Origin: Pseudomonas sp. WJP1
GTDB lineage: Bacteria; Pseudomonadota; Gammaproteobacteria; Pseudomonadales; Pseudomonadaceae
NCBI RefSeq assembly: GCF_028471945.1
Contig: NZ_CP110128.1
Location: 4,824,501-4,888,500 of the forward strand
Direction: 5' to 3'
Length of the DNA: 64,000 nucleotides
Shown: in pieces, positions 38,680-48,664 of the stretch
How the letters are laid out: every line of letters starts with the position of its first letter
How positions within the stretch are numbered: position 1 is the stretch's first letter
The notes under the pieces: model-generated
Databases searched by the model: none
What the model saw: the letters and a program-made list of their open reading frames with translations, nothing else
Told to the model about the DNA's origin: nothing
Translations under genes and position numbers: made by a program

Positions 38680-39930
38680 TCAGGCGCGGTTGCGTACCGG
38701 CTGAGCCAGTTTCAACGCCGGCGTTTGGGGCTTATCGCTTGCCAGCATCGCCAACTTGGGCTTTCCCAGGGCAACCACACTATTGAGGATGATGCGCACC
38801 AACTCCGTTTGGCGCCGGACCCCGGTCTTCGAGAAAATCGAGCGCAAGTGCGCCCGGGCAGTGTTGCGACGCACATTCAGCACTTCGGCGGCCTCTTCGA
38901 GCGACAGGCCATTGGCCAACTCCATGGCCAATGCAGTTTCGGCCCGCGTCAGGTTGAACAGTTGCTTGGTCACCGTTTCACTGGCCATGGAACGGCCGAC
39001 GGCGTCGCGGATGTACACCACCACCACAGGTTTGCTCTTGCCTTCGGCCCAGTCCTGGGTTGGAATCGGCTCGACGACGACGCCCAGGTTGATCTGTCCC
39101 GATGGCCTGGACACCGACATCGCTTCAGCCGCCGTGCTGACCTGCTCACTGCTCGCTTCGCGCGCGAAGGCATTACGCACCAGGCGCTGCAGTTCGCGAT
39201 TATCGGTGGGGTAAGTGGCCTCAAGACGACCGCCGACCAGCTTGAGTCCATCAGCCTGTTTGAGCAGTTCGCTGGCCACGGGGTTCAGGCGCAGCACGCT
39301 ACCCGTCTGGTCCAGGACGATGGTAGCCACTGACAAGCGGCTGATGGCCTGGGAGTACAACTCACCGATCGATTCGCTGCGATCGAGCAGGTTGTGCACA
39401 TGCATCGCACGGCGCAGGTGCGGCAGGAGCATTGCGCACAAGGTGCGTTCGGAGGCGTTGAACTTCGGCGCGGCTTTCGGCCGGGTGATGCGAAAGCGCA
39501 GCTTGCCGCCATCGGGCGTGGAAACATCGGCACCCATGATGTGGAAGGTGTCGTGGAGGGTGCCATAGGTCTTGTAGTAAACCGAACTGGTCCACTGCGC
39601 CTCGGTCATCAGGTCCTCGACCGTGAACACCTGGTCGATCGGCGGGTTGCTGAAGGGCGTGACCGATTGTTGATAAGGCCAGTAACTCACCTCTCCATCA
39701 CCTTCGATGTCGCCGACGACAATCATCAGGCCCAGGTCCGGCTGCTCAGGCACTCGCAGGATCAAGGTGACATAGTTGGCCTGGAACAAGCTGCGGACAT
39801 GGCGCAGGGTCTTGGCCATCAACTTGTGATCCAGCGAGCCGTCGTAGAACTCGCCGATGAGCCTGTCATATTCAGCCAGCTCCACGCCCATTTCTGCCAG
39901 GGCCTGAACACTCAAACTGGAATTTTCCAT
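38680..39930 (-). CDS. LuxR-type transcriptional regulator, TesR-like
   Basis: A 416-residue regulator with a C-terminal LuxR helix-turn-helix (LTRAETALAMELANGLSLEEAAEVLNVRRNTARAHLRSIFSKTG) and an N-terminal sensory region of the PAS/GAF kind (VRSLFQANYVTLILRV...; LSVATIVLDQTGSVLRLN). No receiver domain is seen. In Comamonas, TesR is a LuxR-type activator of steroid genes, and this gene is embedded in the cluster. GAGGAA lies 7 bp before ATG 39930. It is the only regulator in the island and so the likely binder of the 18-bp repeats; it may be read through from the YCF48-RND operon. Confidence 0.82.
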   Translation of the reverse strand: MENSSLSVQALAEMGVELAEYDRLIGEFYDGSLDHKLMAKTLRHVRSLFQANYVTLILRVPEQPDLGLMIVVGDIEGDGEVSYWPYQQSVTPFSNPPIDQVFTVEDLMTEAQWTSSVYYKTYGTLHDTFHIMGADVSTPDGGKLRFRITRPKAAPKFNASERTLCAMLLPHLRRAMHVHNLLDRSESIGELYSQAISRLSVATIVLDQTGSVLRLNPVASELLKQADGLKLVGGRLEATYPTDNRELQRLVRNAFAREASSEQVSTAAEAMSVSRPSGQINLGVVVEPIPTQDWAEGKSKPVVVVYIRDAVGRSMASETVTKQLFNLTRAETALAMELANGLSLEEAAEVLNVRRNTARAHLRSIFSKTGVRRQTELVRIILNSVVALGKPKLAMLASDKPQTPALKLAQPVRNRA

Positions 39931-39978
39931 CGCTCGTTTCCTCGCGGGACACAGCTCAGGCCATGCCCGTTTTTATTG

Positions 39979-42369
39979 TTATGATTCGAACGCTTGCGCA
40001 TTCGGCGCGCGGCCTGTTCTGGCCGCCACCAATGGCTTGCCCTGATTGAACCAGGCGGCCAGCGCCGGTAGCAGGAAAATCGCCCCAAGCACATTGACCA
40101 GAAACATGAACGATAGCAATACCCCCATGTCGGCCTGAAACTTCAGCGGCGCAAAGGCCCAGGTGCAGACCCCGATCGACATGGTCAGGGCGGTGAATAC
40201 GGCCGCCGTTCCGCGTTGGCACATGGCCCGGTAGAACGCATTACGCAGGTCGGCGCCGTCGGCCATTTCATGCTGGATCCGTTCATAGAGGTAAATGCCG
40301 TAGTCCACCCCTACTCCGACCCCGAGCGCCATCACCGGCAGTGTCGCCACCTTCAGGCCGATGCCGAGCATGGCCATCAGCGCGTTGCACAGCACCGCAA
40401 CGATGGCCAGCGGTACCAGGATGCACAGCACCGCGCGCAATGAGCCAAACGTCAGCCAGCAAAACAGCAGCACCGAGCCGAACAACGCCACCAGCATCAG
40501 CACCTCGGCGCGCTTGACCGCGTCATTGGACGCCGCCATCACCCCCACGTTGCCACCGCCCAGGAGGAATTTGATTTCCGGGACCTGGACCTGGTCGATA
40601 ATCCGCTTGGCTTCCTTGACCACATGGGACACCGTCGCACCATCGTGATCGGAGAGGAACACCAGGATCTGCATCTGCTGGCAGCCATCGGTCACCAGGC
40701 CGTCATCGGGCATATAGGCCCGGGCACCCTGGCTCAACCCCCGGGACGAGCCCGGAATGGCCGCCCAGCGCGGGTTGCCTTCGTTGTTGCCGGCAATCAC
40801 CGTCTTGCCGAAACCGGCCACACTCTGCACCGACTGCACCCCCGTGACGCTGCGCATCTTGAAGTCGAAGGCCTCGACGGCACGCATCACCGTCGGCGAC
40901 AGGCAGGCCTCTTCCAGGCCCTGGGCCTCGACGAACACCGCCAGCACATCGAGGCCGATGGAATAGCTGCCCACGATCTTCGCGTTGTCCTGGTTGTAGC
41001 GCGACTCGGCGCGCAACTCCGGCGCACCGGCACCGATGTCACCGACTTCCAGCTGCCGCGCCTTGAGCACCGCGACGCCGAGCAACATCAGGCTGAGCAC
41101 CAGCACCGCCAGCGCCGGACGCGGCTCGGCCAGTGCCGACAGCCGCCACCACAGCGGGTGCCTGCCCTGCTGCTGGACGCGCCCCTTGGCCAGCACGCTA
41201 CGCTCCAGGCGCAAATGGGAAATGATGATCGGCAACATCATCTTGTTGGTGATGATCATCAGCATCACACCGATGCAGGCGGTCACGCCCAGTTCATGCA
41301 CGATCGGGATGTCGATCAGCATGATCACGGCAAAACCCAGGGCATTCATCAGCAGCGCCAGGGAACCGGGAATGAAGATGTTGCAGAAAGCCAGTCGCGC
41401 CGCCTGCACCGAGTCCTTTCCGGCCAGGACTTCCTGCTTCCAGGCATTGGTCATCTGCACGGCGTGCGAGACGCCGATGGAGAAGATCAGGAACGGCACC
41501 AGAATCGACATCGGGTCGATACCCAGGCCCATCAGCGGCAGCAGTCCCAGGAGCCAGACCACCGGTAGCAAGGCCACCAGCAAGGCCACCACGGTCAGGC
41601 GCAACGACCGCGAGTAGATCCACAGCAGCAGGCCGGTGATCAGGAAGGCGACGACAAAAAAACCGATCACTGTCATCAGGCCTTCGACCACATCGCCCAC
41701 CAGCTTGGCGAAGCCGACGATGTTGATTTCCACCTGGTCGCTGGCGTATTTGGCGCGGATGTCTTCCAGGCTCCGGGACACGTCCACATAACTGACCGCC
41801 TTGCCGGTCTGCGGGTCGACGTCCTGCAAGTCGGCACGCACCATGGCCGATTTCAGGTCGTTGGCCACCAGCCGTCCGACCTGCCCGGAGCGGGCGGCGT
41901 TGCTGCGCACCTGGGCCAGGTCCTCGGCAGTTCCGGTAAAGCGTGGCGGCACGACTACATCGCCGAAAAAGCCTTCTTCGGTGATTTCGATGTAGCGCAC
42001 ATTGGCGGTAAACAACGAGGTGACGCTGGCGCGGCTGACCCCGTTGATGAAGAACACATCGTCAGTGACCTTGCGCAGGGTGTCGAGGAACTGCGGGTTA
42101 TAGATATCCCCTTCGCCTTTCCATTTCACGCTGACCAGAAAACGGTTGGCCCCGGTGAAATACTGACTGAAACCGAGGAAGTTGAGCATGTACTCATGCC
42201 TTACCGGGATCTGCTTGTTGAAGCCAGGATCGAGCTGGGTGTGCGTGGCGCTGTACCCCAGGCCCAGGGTCAGCAGCACAAACACCGACAGCAGCAGTTT
42301 GCGTTGCCCAAGCAACAGGTCGGCACAGCGCTCGACCATGCGGTCGACCCAGGATTTACCGTGTTTCAT
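39979..42369 (-). CDS. RND/MMPL family transporter of steroid cluster
   Basis: A 796-residue inner-membrane RND protein with two sets of helices (around residues 20-40, 225-410, 450-470, 640-780), each preceded by a large periplasmic loop. The pattern LGIDPMSILVPFLIFSIGVSHAVQMTNAW and LGVGVGVDYGIYLYERIQHEM is MMPL-like. Related proteins move lipids, hopanoids or sterol-like molecules. It overlaps the YCF48 gene by 14 bp, so both are made together. With the DUF1302 barrel it may form a path for steroids across the envelope. Confidence 0.85.
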   Translation of the reverse strand: MKHGKSWVDRMVERCADLLLGQRKLLLSVFVLLTLGLGYSATHTQLDPGFNKQIPVRHEYMLNFLGFSQYFTGANRFLVSVKWKGEGDIYNPQFLDTLRKVTDDVFFINGVSRASVTSLFTANVRYIEITEEGFFGDVVVPPRFTGTAEDLAQVRSNAARSGQVGRLVANDLKSAMVRADLQDVDPQTGKAVSYVDVSRSLEDIRAKYASDQVEINIVGFAKLVGDVVEGLMTVIGFFVVAFLITGLLLWIYSRSLRLTVVALLVALLPVVWLLGLLPLMGLGIDPMSILVPFLIFSIGVSHAVQMTNAWKQEVLAGKDSVQAARLAFCNIFIPGSLALLMNALGFAVIMLIDIPIVHELGVTACIGVMLMIITNKMMLPIIISHLRLERSVLAKGRVQQQGRHPLWWRLSALAEPRPALAVLVLSLMLLGVAVLKARQLEVGDIGAGAPELRAESRYNQDNAKIVGSYSIGLDVLAVFVEAQGLEEACLSPTVMRAVEAFDFKMRSVTGVQSVQSVAGFGKTVIAGNNEGNPRWAAIPGSSRGLSQGARAYMPDDGLVTDGCQQMQILVFLSDHDGATVSHVVKEAKRIIDQVQVPEIKFLLGGGNVGVMAASNDAVKRAEVLMLVALFGSVLLFCWLTFGSLRAVLCILVPLAIVAVLCNALMAMLGIGLKVATLPVMALGVGVGVDYGIYLYERIQHEMADGADLRNAFYRAMCQRGTAAVFTALTMSIGVCTWAFAPLKFQADMGVLLSFMFLVNVLGAIFLLPALAAWFNQGKPLVAARTGRAPNAQAFES

Positions 42370-43354
42370 GACGCTGCTCCCCTTTGCCCAGCACGGCAAC
42401 GCTGTTGCCGCTGCCCTGATACACACCACGTTCACCGGCCACCAGCACCTGGTCGCCCTCCACCACAACAGCTGAGGTCAAGGTCCCAAGCCCGGGTTGC
42501 CGGCTGGTGCCGAGCAGGTGGCCCTGGCCATCGAGGCGCACCATCGAACTGCCCGCGCCGACAATCAGTACCCCGCCGTTGTCCGGTAGCAGCACATGAC
42601 CATAGAGCGGTTGCGTGTTGCCGACCTTGATGGCCTGCCATTGCTCGCCGAAGTCATCGGTGACGAAGACATGACCGCGCATGCCGTAGGTCACCCAACG
42701 CTGGGAACTCAGGCGGACCACGCCAAACAGCGAGCCGTTGTAGAACGTCGGCAACTGTTGCCAGTGCTGGCCGTTATCGGCACTGCGCAGGACCAGGCCC
42801 TGCTCGCCGACCAGCATGCGCCGGCCATCACTGCCGCCGTCCATGGCATTGAGGTGAGAGCGATCGACTTCCAGCGCCAGCACTTGCCAGCTCTGCCCGG
42901 CATCGTCGGACTGGTAGAACTTGCCGTAGCTGCCGAACACAAAGACCTGGTCACCGCCAGCCGCCCAAACGCCCAGCAATGGCTCGCCGGCTTCAGGCTC
43001 GTAGTGAACCTCCTGCCAGCTGCTGCCCTCGTCGGAGGAACGCAGGATCAACCCATCCTGGCCAACGGCAATCAGTTGCCCGGCGCTCAATGCGGTAATG
43101 GCGGTGAGGGAAATCTGCCGGCGCGGCTCGACACTGGCCTGCCGCCAGGCATGGCCGCGGTCATCGCTGATCAAAATGGTGCCGCGTTCGCCCACCGCCA
43201 CCTGGCGCTTGCCCAGGTTGAGCAGGCCATTGATTTGCATGCGGTCGGTGTTCAGCGCCGTTTCGCCGACGCTCGCGCCCTCACGCGGGGTAAACGCCAG
43301 CGCGACGATTGCGGCGACCGCAATGCACACCAGGTAAGCGATCAACTGGCGCAT
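42356..43354 (-). CDS. YCF48/BNR-type beta-propeller protein
   Basis: A 332-residue exported propeller. A hydrophobic N-terminal segment (LIAYLVCIAVAAIVALAF) is followed by repeated blades with the YCF48 signature (LISDDRGHAWRQ, LRSSDEGSSWQE, YQSDDAGQSWQ, LRSADNGQHWQ, FVTDDFGEQWQ). AAGGAG lies 7 bp before ATG 43354. Such proteins accompany MMPL transporters and DUF1302/DUF1329 proteins in hydrophobic-compound degradation loci and are presumed periplasmic adaptors. Confidence 0.82.
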   Translation of the reverse strand: MRQLIAYLVCIAVAAIVALAFTPREGASVGETALNTDRMQINGLLNLGKRQVAVGERGTILISDDRGHAWRQASVEPRRQISLTAITALSAGQLIAVGQDGLILRSSDEGSSWQEVHYEPEAGEPLLGVWAAGGDQVFVFGSYGKFYQSDDAGQSWQVLALEVDRSHLNAMDGGSDGRRMLVGEQGLVLRSADNGQHWQQLPTFYNGSLFGVVRLSSQRWVTYGMRGHVFVTDDFGEQWQAIKVGNTQPLYGHVLLPDNGGVLIVGAGSSMVRLDGQGHLLGTSRQPGLGTLTSAVVVEGDQVLVAGERGVYQGSGNSVAVLGKGEQRHETR

Positions 43355-43510
43355 GGGCGACTCCTTGCAGCAACATCCAGGCGCTCGACAATAGACATAC
43401 AGCCCACCCTCTTATTCTTGTAGAAGTGAATCACCGCACCCACGAGGTGCGGCGCTTGCAACCGCTCTTGACTGAGGTGTGTAGATAGTCGTCCTGCCCG
43501 GCTCCCGGGG

Positions 43511-43528
43511 CATCGTCCAAATGGCCTA
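43511..43528 (-). promoter_or_regulatory. steroid-regulon inverted repeat upstream of YCF48-RND operon
   Basis: Transcribed sense TAGGCCATTTGGACGATG, 156 bp before the YCF48 start, so the leader is longer than in the other operons. A separate palindrome CCGCACC-N5-GGTGCGG lies at 43434-43452 in this leader. Confidence 0.55.
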
Positions 43529-43556
43529 CCCCGGTGCCGAACGACCCAATCCGTGA

Positions 43557-44765
43557 TCAAGGAAGTTCGAACAGGCCCGCCGCGCCCATGCCGCCGCCAA
43601 TGCACATGGCCACGACCACATAGCGCGCGCCGCGGCGACGCCCTTCAAGCAGGGCGTGACCGACCATGCGCGCACCGGACATGCCGAACGGGTGACCGAT
43701 GGAGATGGCCCCGCCATTGACGTTCAGGCGCTCCGGGGGAATGCCCAGGGCGTCGCGGCAATGCAGCACCTGGCAGGCAAAGGCTTCATTGATTTCCCAC
43801 AGACCGATATCGGCCACGCTCAGGCCAAAGCGCTTGAGCAGCTTGGGCACCGCGACCACCGGCCCGATACCCATCTCCTCCGGCGCGCAGCCAGCCACGG
43901 CGATGCCGCGATAGATGCCCAGCGGCTGCAGGCCCAGCGCCGCCGCTTGCCCGCGGCTCATCAGCAAGCTGGCCGAGGCGCCATCGGAAAACTGCGAGGC
44001 GTTGCCGGCGGTAATGAACTCACCCTGCACGACCCATTGACCGTGCTTCCAGACCGGTTTCAGGCCTGCCAGGTCTTCGCGCCGGGTCGATGGCCGGTTG
44101 CATTCATCGCGATCGGCCAGCACCGATTCATGGCCATCGGGCTGACCTTCCTTGTCAAAGAGTTGCTTGCGCGCTTGCAACGGCACGATTTCGCCATCGA
44201 ACAAACCATCACGCTGGGCAGCCGCCGTGCGTTGCTGGCTTTGCAGCGCATAGTCGTCCTGGACGGCGCGGCTGATACCGTAGCGCTGCGAGACAATCTC
44301 GGCGGTTTCGATCATCGGGATGTAGGCGCTGGGCATACGGGCCAGCACCGCCTCCGACTGATTGCGGTAGGTGTTCTTGTGTTTGTTCTGGGTCAGCGAC
44401 AGCGACTCGACGCCGCCGGCGATGGCAATGCTCATTTCACCGGCCAGTATGTTCTTCGCCGCCATGCCGATACTCATCAGGCCGGAGGCGCACATGCGAT
44501 CCAGGGCCATGCCCGGCACGCTGTCCGGCAGCCCGCCGGTGTAGGCGCAGAGCCTGCCGATGTTGTAGCCCTGGGTGCCCTGCTGCACGGCTGCGCCCAT
44601 GATCACATCGTCCACCGAACCCGGATCGATACCGGCACGTTCCACCACGGCCCGCACCACATGGCCGCCGAGCACCGGGGCTTCGGTGTCGTTGAACGAG
44701 CCGCGGAAGGATTTGGCCAGCGCAGTACGCGCGGTGGCAACGATTACAACGTCATTCTTGTCCAT
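43557..44765 (-). CDS. thiolase (acetyl-CoA acyltransferase) of steroid cluster
   Basis: A 402-residue thiolase. The nucleophilic Cys is in [10 protein letters not shown], with [12 protein letters not shown] and the second catalytic Cys in [10 protein letters not shown] 44765 ([14 protein letters not shown]) fits the family; an upstream GTG at 44777 overlaps the MaoC stop. It probably performs thiolytic cleavage in side-chain or ring degradation. Third gene of the ipdF-MaoC-thiolase operon. Confidence 0.85.
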   Translation of the reverse strand: MDKNDVVIVATARTALAKSFRGSFNDTEAPVLGGHVVRAVVERAGIDPGSVDDVIMGAAVQQGTQGYNIGRLCAYTGGLPDSVPGMALDRMCASGLMSIGMAAKNILAGEMSIAIAGGVESLSLTQNKHKNTYRNQSEAVLARMPSAYIPMIETAEIVSQRYGISRAVQDDYALQSQQRTAAAQRDGLFDGEIVPLQARKQLFDKEGQPDGHESVLADRDECNRPSTRREDLAGLKPVWKHGQWVVQGEFITAGNASQFSDGASASLLMSRGQAAALGLQPLGIYRGIAVAGCAPEEMGIGPVVAVPKLLKRFGLSVADIGLWEINEAFACQVLHCRDALGIPPERLNVNGGAISIGHPFGMSGARMVGHALLEGRRRGARYVVVAMCIGGGMGAAGLFELP

Positions 44766-44773
44766 GCAAAGGC

Positions 44774-45244
44774 TCACTCGGTAATGGGATTGAAGGTGTA
44801 GCGACTGATGGTGTCGACCACGCAGCCGGGGCGCTCGGCGCCCTCGATTTCAACGCTGATGCGCACCACCAGCTGTACGGCGCTGCCGATCATCTCGGCG
44901 CTGGTCACCTGGCCTCGGCCGCGCACCCGCGCGCCGACTTTCACCGCGGCGGGAAAGCGCACGCGGTCGGTGCCGTAGTTGACCCCCATGGCCATGTTGT
45001 CGATGCTCATGAGCTGCGGCATGAACAGGTTGGCCAGCGCCAGGGTCAGGTAGCCATGGGCGATGCATGCCCCGAACGGCCCGTTGGCGGCGCGCTCGGG
45101 ATCGACGTGTATCCACTGTTGGTCGCCGGTCGCATCGGCGAACAGGTTGACCCGCTCCTGGGTCAGCTGCAGCCAGTCGGTGACGCCCAGGTCCAGGCCC
45201 TGGGCCTTGAGCATTTGCTCGGCACTGCTGAATCGGGTGCTCAT
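44774..45244 (-). CDS. MaoC-type (R)-enoyl-CoA hydratase
   Basis: A 156-residue hot-dog-fold hydratase. The hydratase-2 active site is [18 protein letters not shown] (catalytic Asp and His). [11 protein letters not shown] and [15 protein letters not shown] follow, as in R-specific enoyl-CoA hydratases. It begins 10 bp after ipdF. It likely hydrates a steroid-derived enoyl-CoA. Confidence 0.85.
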   Translation of the reverse strand: MSTRFSSAEQMLKAQGLDLGVTDWLQLTQERVNLFADATGDQQWIHVDPERAANGPFGACIAHGYLTLALANLFMPQLMSIDNMAMGVNYGTDRVRFPAAVKVGARVRGRGQVTSAEMIGSAVQLVVRISVEIEGAERPGCVVDTISRYTFNPITE

Positions 45245-45254
45245 GGGGATGTCC

Positions 45255-46040
45255 TCAAGCCTGTTGCGAACTGACCGACAGCACTTCGCCGACCATGTAG
45301 GAGGCGTAGTCGCTGGCCAGGAAAATCATCACGTTGGCGACCTCCCAGACTTCGGCGGCACGGCCGAAGGCTTCACGGTCGGCCAGCTTCGCCAGCATTT
45401 CTTCGCTGGAGGCCTTCTTGAGAAATTCATGCAAGGCGATCGAAGGCGACACCGCGTTGATGCGCACGCCGCTTTCGGCCGCTTCCAGCGCGCTGCAACG
45501 GGTCAGGGCCATGACCCCGGCCTTGGCGGCGGCGTAGTGCGCCTGTTCCTTCTGCGCACGCCAGCCGAGCACCGAGGCGTTGTTGACGATGGCGCCCGAA
45601 CCGCGACGTTCCATGTACGGCAACATCGCGCGGGTCATGCGGAAGGTGCCGGTGAGCGTCACATCGATGACCCGCAGCCATTCCTCATCGCTCATCTCGG
45701 TCACCCGCTTCGAACCACCGAGGCCAGCGTTGTTGATCAGCACATCGACGCCACCAAGGGCCTGCTCGGCGGCGGCGACCAGCGCCTGCACCTCGGCCTC
45801 GACGGTGACGTTGCACAGTTGGCCGTACACCGCCTGCAAGCCGGTGTCGGCCTTGAGCTGCTCGACCGCCTGCTCCAGGCGCCGGGGATGCACATCGGAA
45901 ATCATCAGGGCGCGGCAGCCTTCCTCGGCACAGCGCTTGGCCGCGGCGTAGCCGATGCCTGCGCCAGCGGCGGCAGTGATGAGAACGGATTTGCCAGCCA
46001 GCAACTGGTGGCCAGGAACATAGGGAGGGGCTTGTTTCAC
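45255..46040 (-). CDS. ipdF: HIP-pathway hydroxyacyl dehydrogenase IpdF
   Basis: A 261-residue SDR that matches mycobacterial IpdF/Comamonas ScdG, which oxidises or reduces the C5 hydroxyl of the HIP-CoA series. Characteristic strings are ITAAAGAGIGYA, NNAGLGG, VNNASVLGWRAQ, HYAAAKAGVMALTRCSA, VRINAVSPSIA and EAFGRAAEVWEVA. The operon head has the inverted repeat at 46102, 61 bp upstream. The start at 46040 is GTG or a nearby codon (MKQAPPYVPG). Confidence 0.9.
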   Translation of the reverse strand: MKQAPPYVPGHQLLAGKSVLITAAAGAGIGYAAAKRCAEEGCRALMISDVHPRRLEQAVEQLKADTGLQAVYGQLCNVTVEAEVQALVAAAEQALGGVDVLINNAGLGGSKRVTEMSDEEWLRVIDVTLTGTFRMTRAMLPYMERRGSGAIVNNASVLGWRAQKEQAHYAAAKAGVMALTRCSALEAAESGVRINAVSPSIALHEFLKKASSEEMLAKLADREAFGRAAEVWEVANVMIFLASDYASYMVGEVLSVSSQQA

Positions 46041-46101
46041 GATCTATACCTCTGACAGAAAACACGATGTCTACAGGTATAAAGGCCGCCGGGAGCGGGC
46101 A

Positions 46102-46119
46102 CATCGTCAAAACGGACGG
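46102..46119 (-). promoter_or_regulatory. steroid-regulon inverted repeat upstream of ipdF
   Basis: Transcribed sense CCGTCCGTTTTGACGATG, 61 bp before the start; a weaker match to the shared pattern. Confidence 0.55.
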
Positions 46120-46160
46120 GGTAGGTATCAGCGGGGGTCTATAAGGGAATGCATTTCAAA

Positions 46161-46556
46161 TGTGGGAGATTCTATGGTTGAGGGGAAAACGCTCAACTGC
46201 TTTACCGAGTACATATCCATTGCTGCGGTAACGGCTACTAAGGGTTCCGCCCTTACGGCGGGTCACTTTTGAAAAGAGCCCAAAAGTAACCAAAAGGCTC
46301 TTGCCCCACCACTCGGTGCCTCGCTATGGCTCGGCATGCCCTCACTCCGGCATTGCTCCGTGGGTCGCCGCGATGGGCCATCCCTGGCCCAGCGCGGCTA
46401 AACCGGCGTCCTGCCGGTTTACCCACTGCACAATGCCTGCGTTCGGCCATCGTGGTTTAACGGGGCGCCGAAATCTAAAGCCAAAGCGAGGCGGCCTGAC
46501 AGCCGACCTGACTTTTACGGCTGTACCTGATCCCCTGTGGGAGATTCTATGGTTGA
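46161..46556. repeat. 21-bp direct repeats flanking a dispersed repeat
   Basis: An identical 21-bp sequence beginning TGTGGGAGATTCTATGG occurs at 46161-46181 and 46536-46556, on either side of the 262-bp repeat copy A. The right copy continues into a lone REP-like arm (CGCGAGCGGGCTCGCC). The arrangement resembles an insertion that duplicated its target. Confidence 0.65.
46207..46468 (+). repeat. dispersed ~260-bp repeat, copy A
   Basis: Begins GAGTACATATCC, contains GGTTCCGCCCTTACGGCGGG and CCCTGGCCCAGCGCGG, and ends near CGGGGCG. It is closely similar to the reverse complement of 56681-56937. Open frames within it look accidental. With copy B it brackets the HIP operon. Confidence 0.85.
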
Positions 46557-46596
46557 CGTTCATCGCGAGCGGGCTCGCCCTACACGGAGGAAGGAC

Positions 46597-47475
46597 TCAT
46601 GTGCCCCAGACCTTCTGGGCCTTGGGTGCTTCGTCAAGGATCGCATCAACTGCCGCGCCCACTTCCGCTACCTGCCAGCGCGCGCCCTTGTCGCGGGTAA
46701 CGCCCGTGCGCCAACCGTCGCCGAGGGAGATTCGCCCACCCTGGCTCTCGAACAACTGGCCGCTGACATGCCCGGACGCTTCGCTGCCCAGCCACACCAC
46801 CAGGGGAGCGACGTTTTCCGCCGCCCAGGCATCGAAGCTGTCGTCTTCGGGTTTCTTGACCATATCCGGCATGGCGCTTTCGGTCATCGCCGTGCGCGCC
46901 GCCGGGGCCAAGGCGTTGGCTGTAACGCCATAGCGCCGAAGTTCCGCCGCTTGCACCAGGGTCAGGGATGCAATGCCACCCTTGGCCGCCGAGTAGTTCG
47001 ATTGCCCGATCGAGCCCTGCAGGCCGGCCCCGGAACTGGTATTGATAATGCGCGCGGCCACCGGTGTACCGACCTTGGCCAGGTCACGCCAGCGCCGCCC
47101 GAGAATATTGGCCAGGCAGTAATGCCCCTTCAGGTGCACGCGCATCACCATGTCCCAGTCCTCTTCCGAGAGGCTGATGAACATCCGGTCACGCAGGACC
47201 CCGGCATTGTTGACCAGCACATGGACTTCGCCGAAGGCCGCGAGCGCGGCATCGACGATGCCCTGGGCGCTGCTCAGGGTGGTGATATCGCCATCGCTGG
47301 CGATCGCCTGGCCACCGTTCGAGCAAATCTCGTCGACCACGGCTTCGGCCGCCTCGCGCCGAATATCATTGACCACGACGTTGGCGCCTTCGGCAGCGAA
47401 GGCCAGCGCATAGGCGCGGCCGAGCCCGCCTCCGGCACCGGTGATGATCACGGTACGACCTGCACAGATTCCCAT
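46597..47475 (-). CDS. MFE-2-like short-chain dehydrogenase of HIP operon
   Basis: A 292-residue SDR. ITGAGGGLGRAYAL binds the nucleotide; NNAGVLRDRMFISLSEEDWD resembles the dehydrogenase domain of multifunctional enzyme type 2; YSAAKGGI holds the Tyr-Lys pair. It probably oxidises a 3-hydroxyacyl-CoA. ATG 47475 (MGICAGRTVII) is used because the longer frame enters the thiolase gene. Last gene of the operon that starts at hsaC. Confidence 0.8.
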   Translation of the reverse strand: MGICAGRTVIITGAGGGLGRAYALAFAAEGANVVVNDIRREAAEAVVDEICSNGGQAIASDGDITTLSSAQGIVDAALAAFGEVHVLVNNAGVLRDRMFISLSEEDWDMVMRVHLKGHYCLANILGRRWRDLAKVGTPVAARIINTSSGAGLQGSIGQSNYSAAKGGIASLTLVQAAELRRYGVTANALAPAARTAMTESAMPDMVKKPEDDSFDAWAAENVAPLVVWLGSEASGHVSGQLFESQGGRISLGDGWRTGVTRDKGARWQVAEVGAAVDAILDEAPKAQKVWGT

Positions 47476-47509
47476 GGAGTGTTTTCCTGTTCCTGAGTGT
47501 GGGGCGGCT

Positions 47510-48661
47510 TCAGAGCCGTTCGATAATGCTGACGTTGGCCTGGCCACCGCCTTCGCACATGGTTTGCAGGCCGTAGCGCCCGCCCGTGCGTTCAAGCGAG
47601 TGCAGCAGCGTGGTCATCAATCGCGCACCGGTCGCACCCAGCGGATGGCCGAGGGCGATGGCGCCGCCATTGACGTTGGTACGGCCCGGGTCGTAATCGA
47701 GTTCCTTGGCCCAGGCCATGACCACCGAGGCAAAGGCCTCGTTGATCTCCACCAGGTCGATGTCCGCCATGCCCATGCCGGCTTTCTTCAGCGCCGCACG
47801 GGTGGCCGCAATCGGTGCGGTGAGGTGCCAGATCGGATCATCACCCAGTACCGACAAGTGATGGATACGCGCCCTGGGTGTCAGCCCGTAGCGTTTGAGT
47901 GCCGCTTCCGAGACCACCAGCAGCGCTGCCGAGGCATCGCAGGTCTGGCTCGACACTGCCGCGGTGATCGACGGAAACTGCGGGCTCACCGGTTCCAGGC
48001 TGGCCATCTTTTCCAGGCTGCTGACCCGCGGGGTTTCATCAAACGCCAGGCCTTCACAGGCCACGATCTCGCTGGCGAAATAGCCGGCGTCGGCGGCCGC
48101 GAGGGCGCGTCGATGGCTTTCCAGGGCGTACCCTTCCATGTCAGCGCGGCTGATCTGCCAGTGATCGGCGATGCGTTGGGCGGCGTAGAACTGATTGACC
48201 GGCTGGTTGCCAAAACGTGCCTGCCAGCCCTTGCTGCCGGAAAACGGGTCGCTGAACCCCAGGGGCTGACCCGCGAGCATCGCCGACGAGATCGGGATCT
48301 GGGTCATGGTCTGCACGCCGCCCACCGCCACCACGTCCTGCATGCCACTCATCACCGCCTGAGCGGCAAAGTGCAGCGCCTGCTGGGACGAACCGCACTG
48401 ACGGTCAACGGTGGTGCCCGGAACATTCAGCGGCAGGCCCGCGGCCAGCCAGCTGGTGCGGGCAATGTCGCCCGCTTGCGAACCGATGGCATCGACACAA
48501 CCGAAGATCACGTCGTCGTAGTCTTCGGCGGGAATCGCGTTGCGTTCGACCAGCGCCTTCAACACATGGGCACCCAGGTCGATGGCATGCACATGGGCCA
48601 GGCTACCCTTGCGCTTGCCCGTGGGGCTGCGCAGGGCATCGACTATATACGCTTGGGGCAT
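47510..48661 (-). CDS. fadA6: steroid C/D-ring thiolase FadA6
   Basis: A 383-residue thiolase that resembles mycobacterial FadA6 throughout: [31 protein letters not shown], nucleophile in [52 protein letters not shown] and [15 protein letters not shown]. FadA6 acts late in HIP degradation after IpdAB. It lies 3 bp before the end of the acyl-CoA dehydrogenase gene upstream. Confidence 0.9.
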   Translation of the reverse strand: MPQAYIVDALRSPTGKRKGSLAHVHAIDLGAHVLKALVERNAIPAEDYDDVIFGCVDAIGSQAGDIARTSWLAAGLPLNVPGTTVDRQCGSSQQALHFAAQAVMSGMQDVVAVGGVQTMTQIPISSAMLAGQPLGFSDPFSGSKGWQARFGNQPVNQFYAAQRIADHWQISRADMEGYALESHRRALAAADAGYFASEIVACEGLAFDETPRVSSLEKMASLEPVSPQFPSITAAVSSQTCDASAALLVVSEAALKRYGLTPRARIHHLSVLGDDPIWHLTAPIAATRAALKKAGMGMADIDLVEINEAFASVVMAWAKELDYDPGRTNVNGGAIALGHPLGATGARLMTTLLHSLERTGGRYGLQTMCEGGGQANVSIIERL

Positions 48662-48664
48662 GGC

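Noticed and set aside
43434..43452. CCGCACC-N5-GGTGCGG palindrome as terminator of the thiolase gene
   Set aside because: No T tract follows on the minus strand and it lies 105 bp past the stop; its role is unclear, so it is mentioned only with the YCF48 leader.
46301..46933. 210-codon frame across repeat copy A
   Set aside because: Runs through a non-coding repeat and into the antisense of the SDR gene; codon pattern and context do not support a gene.
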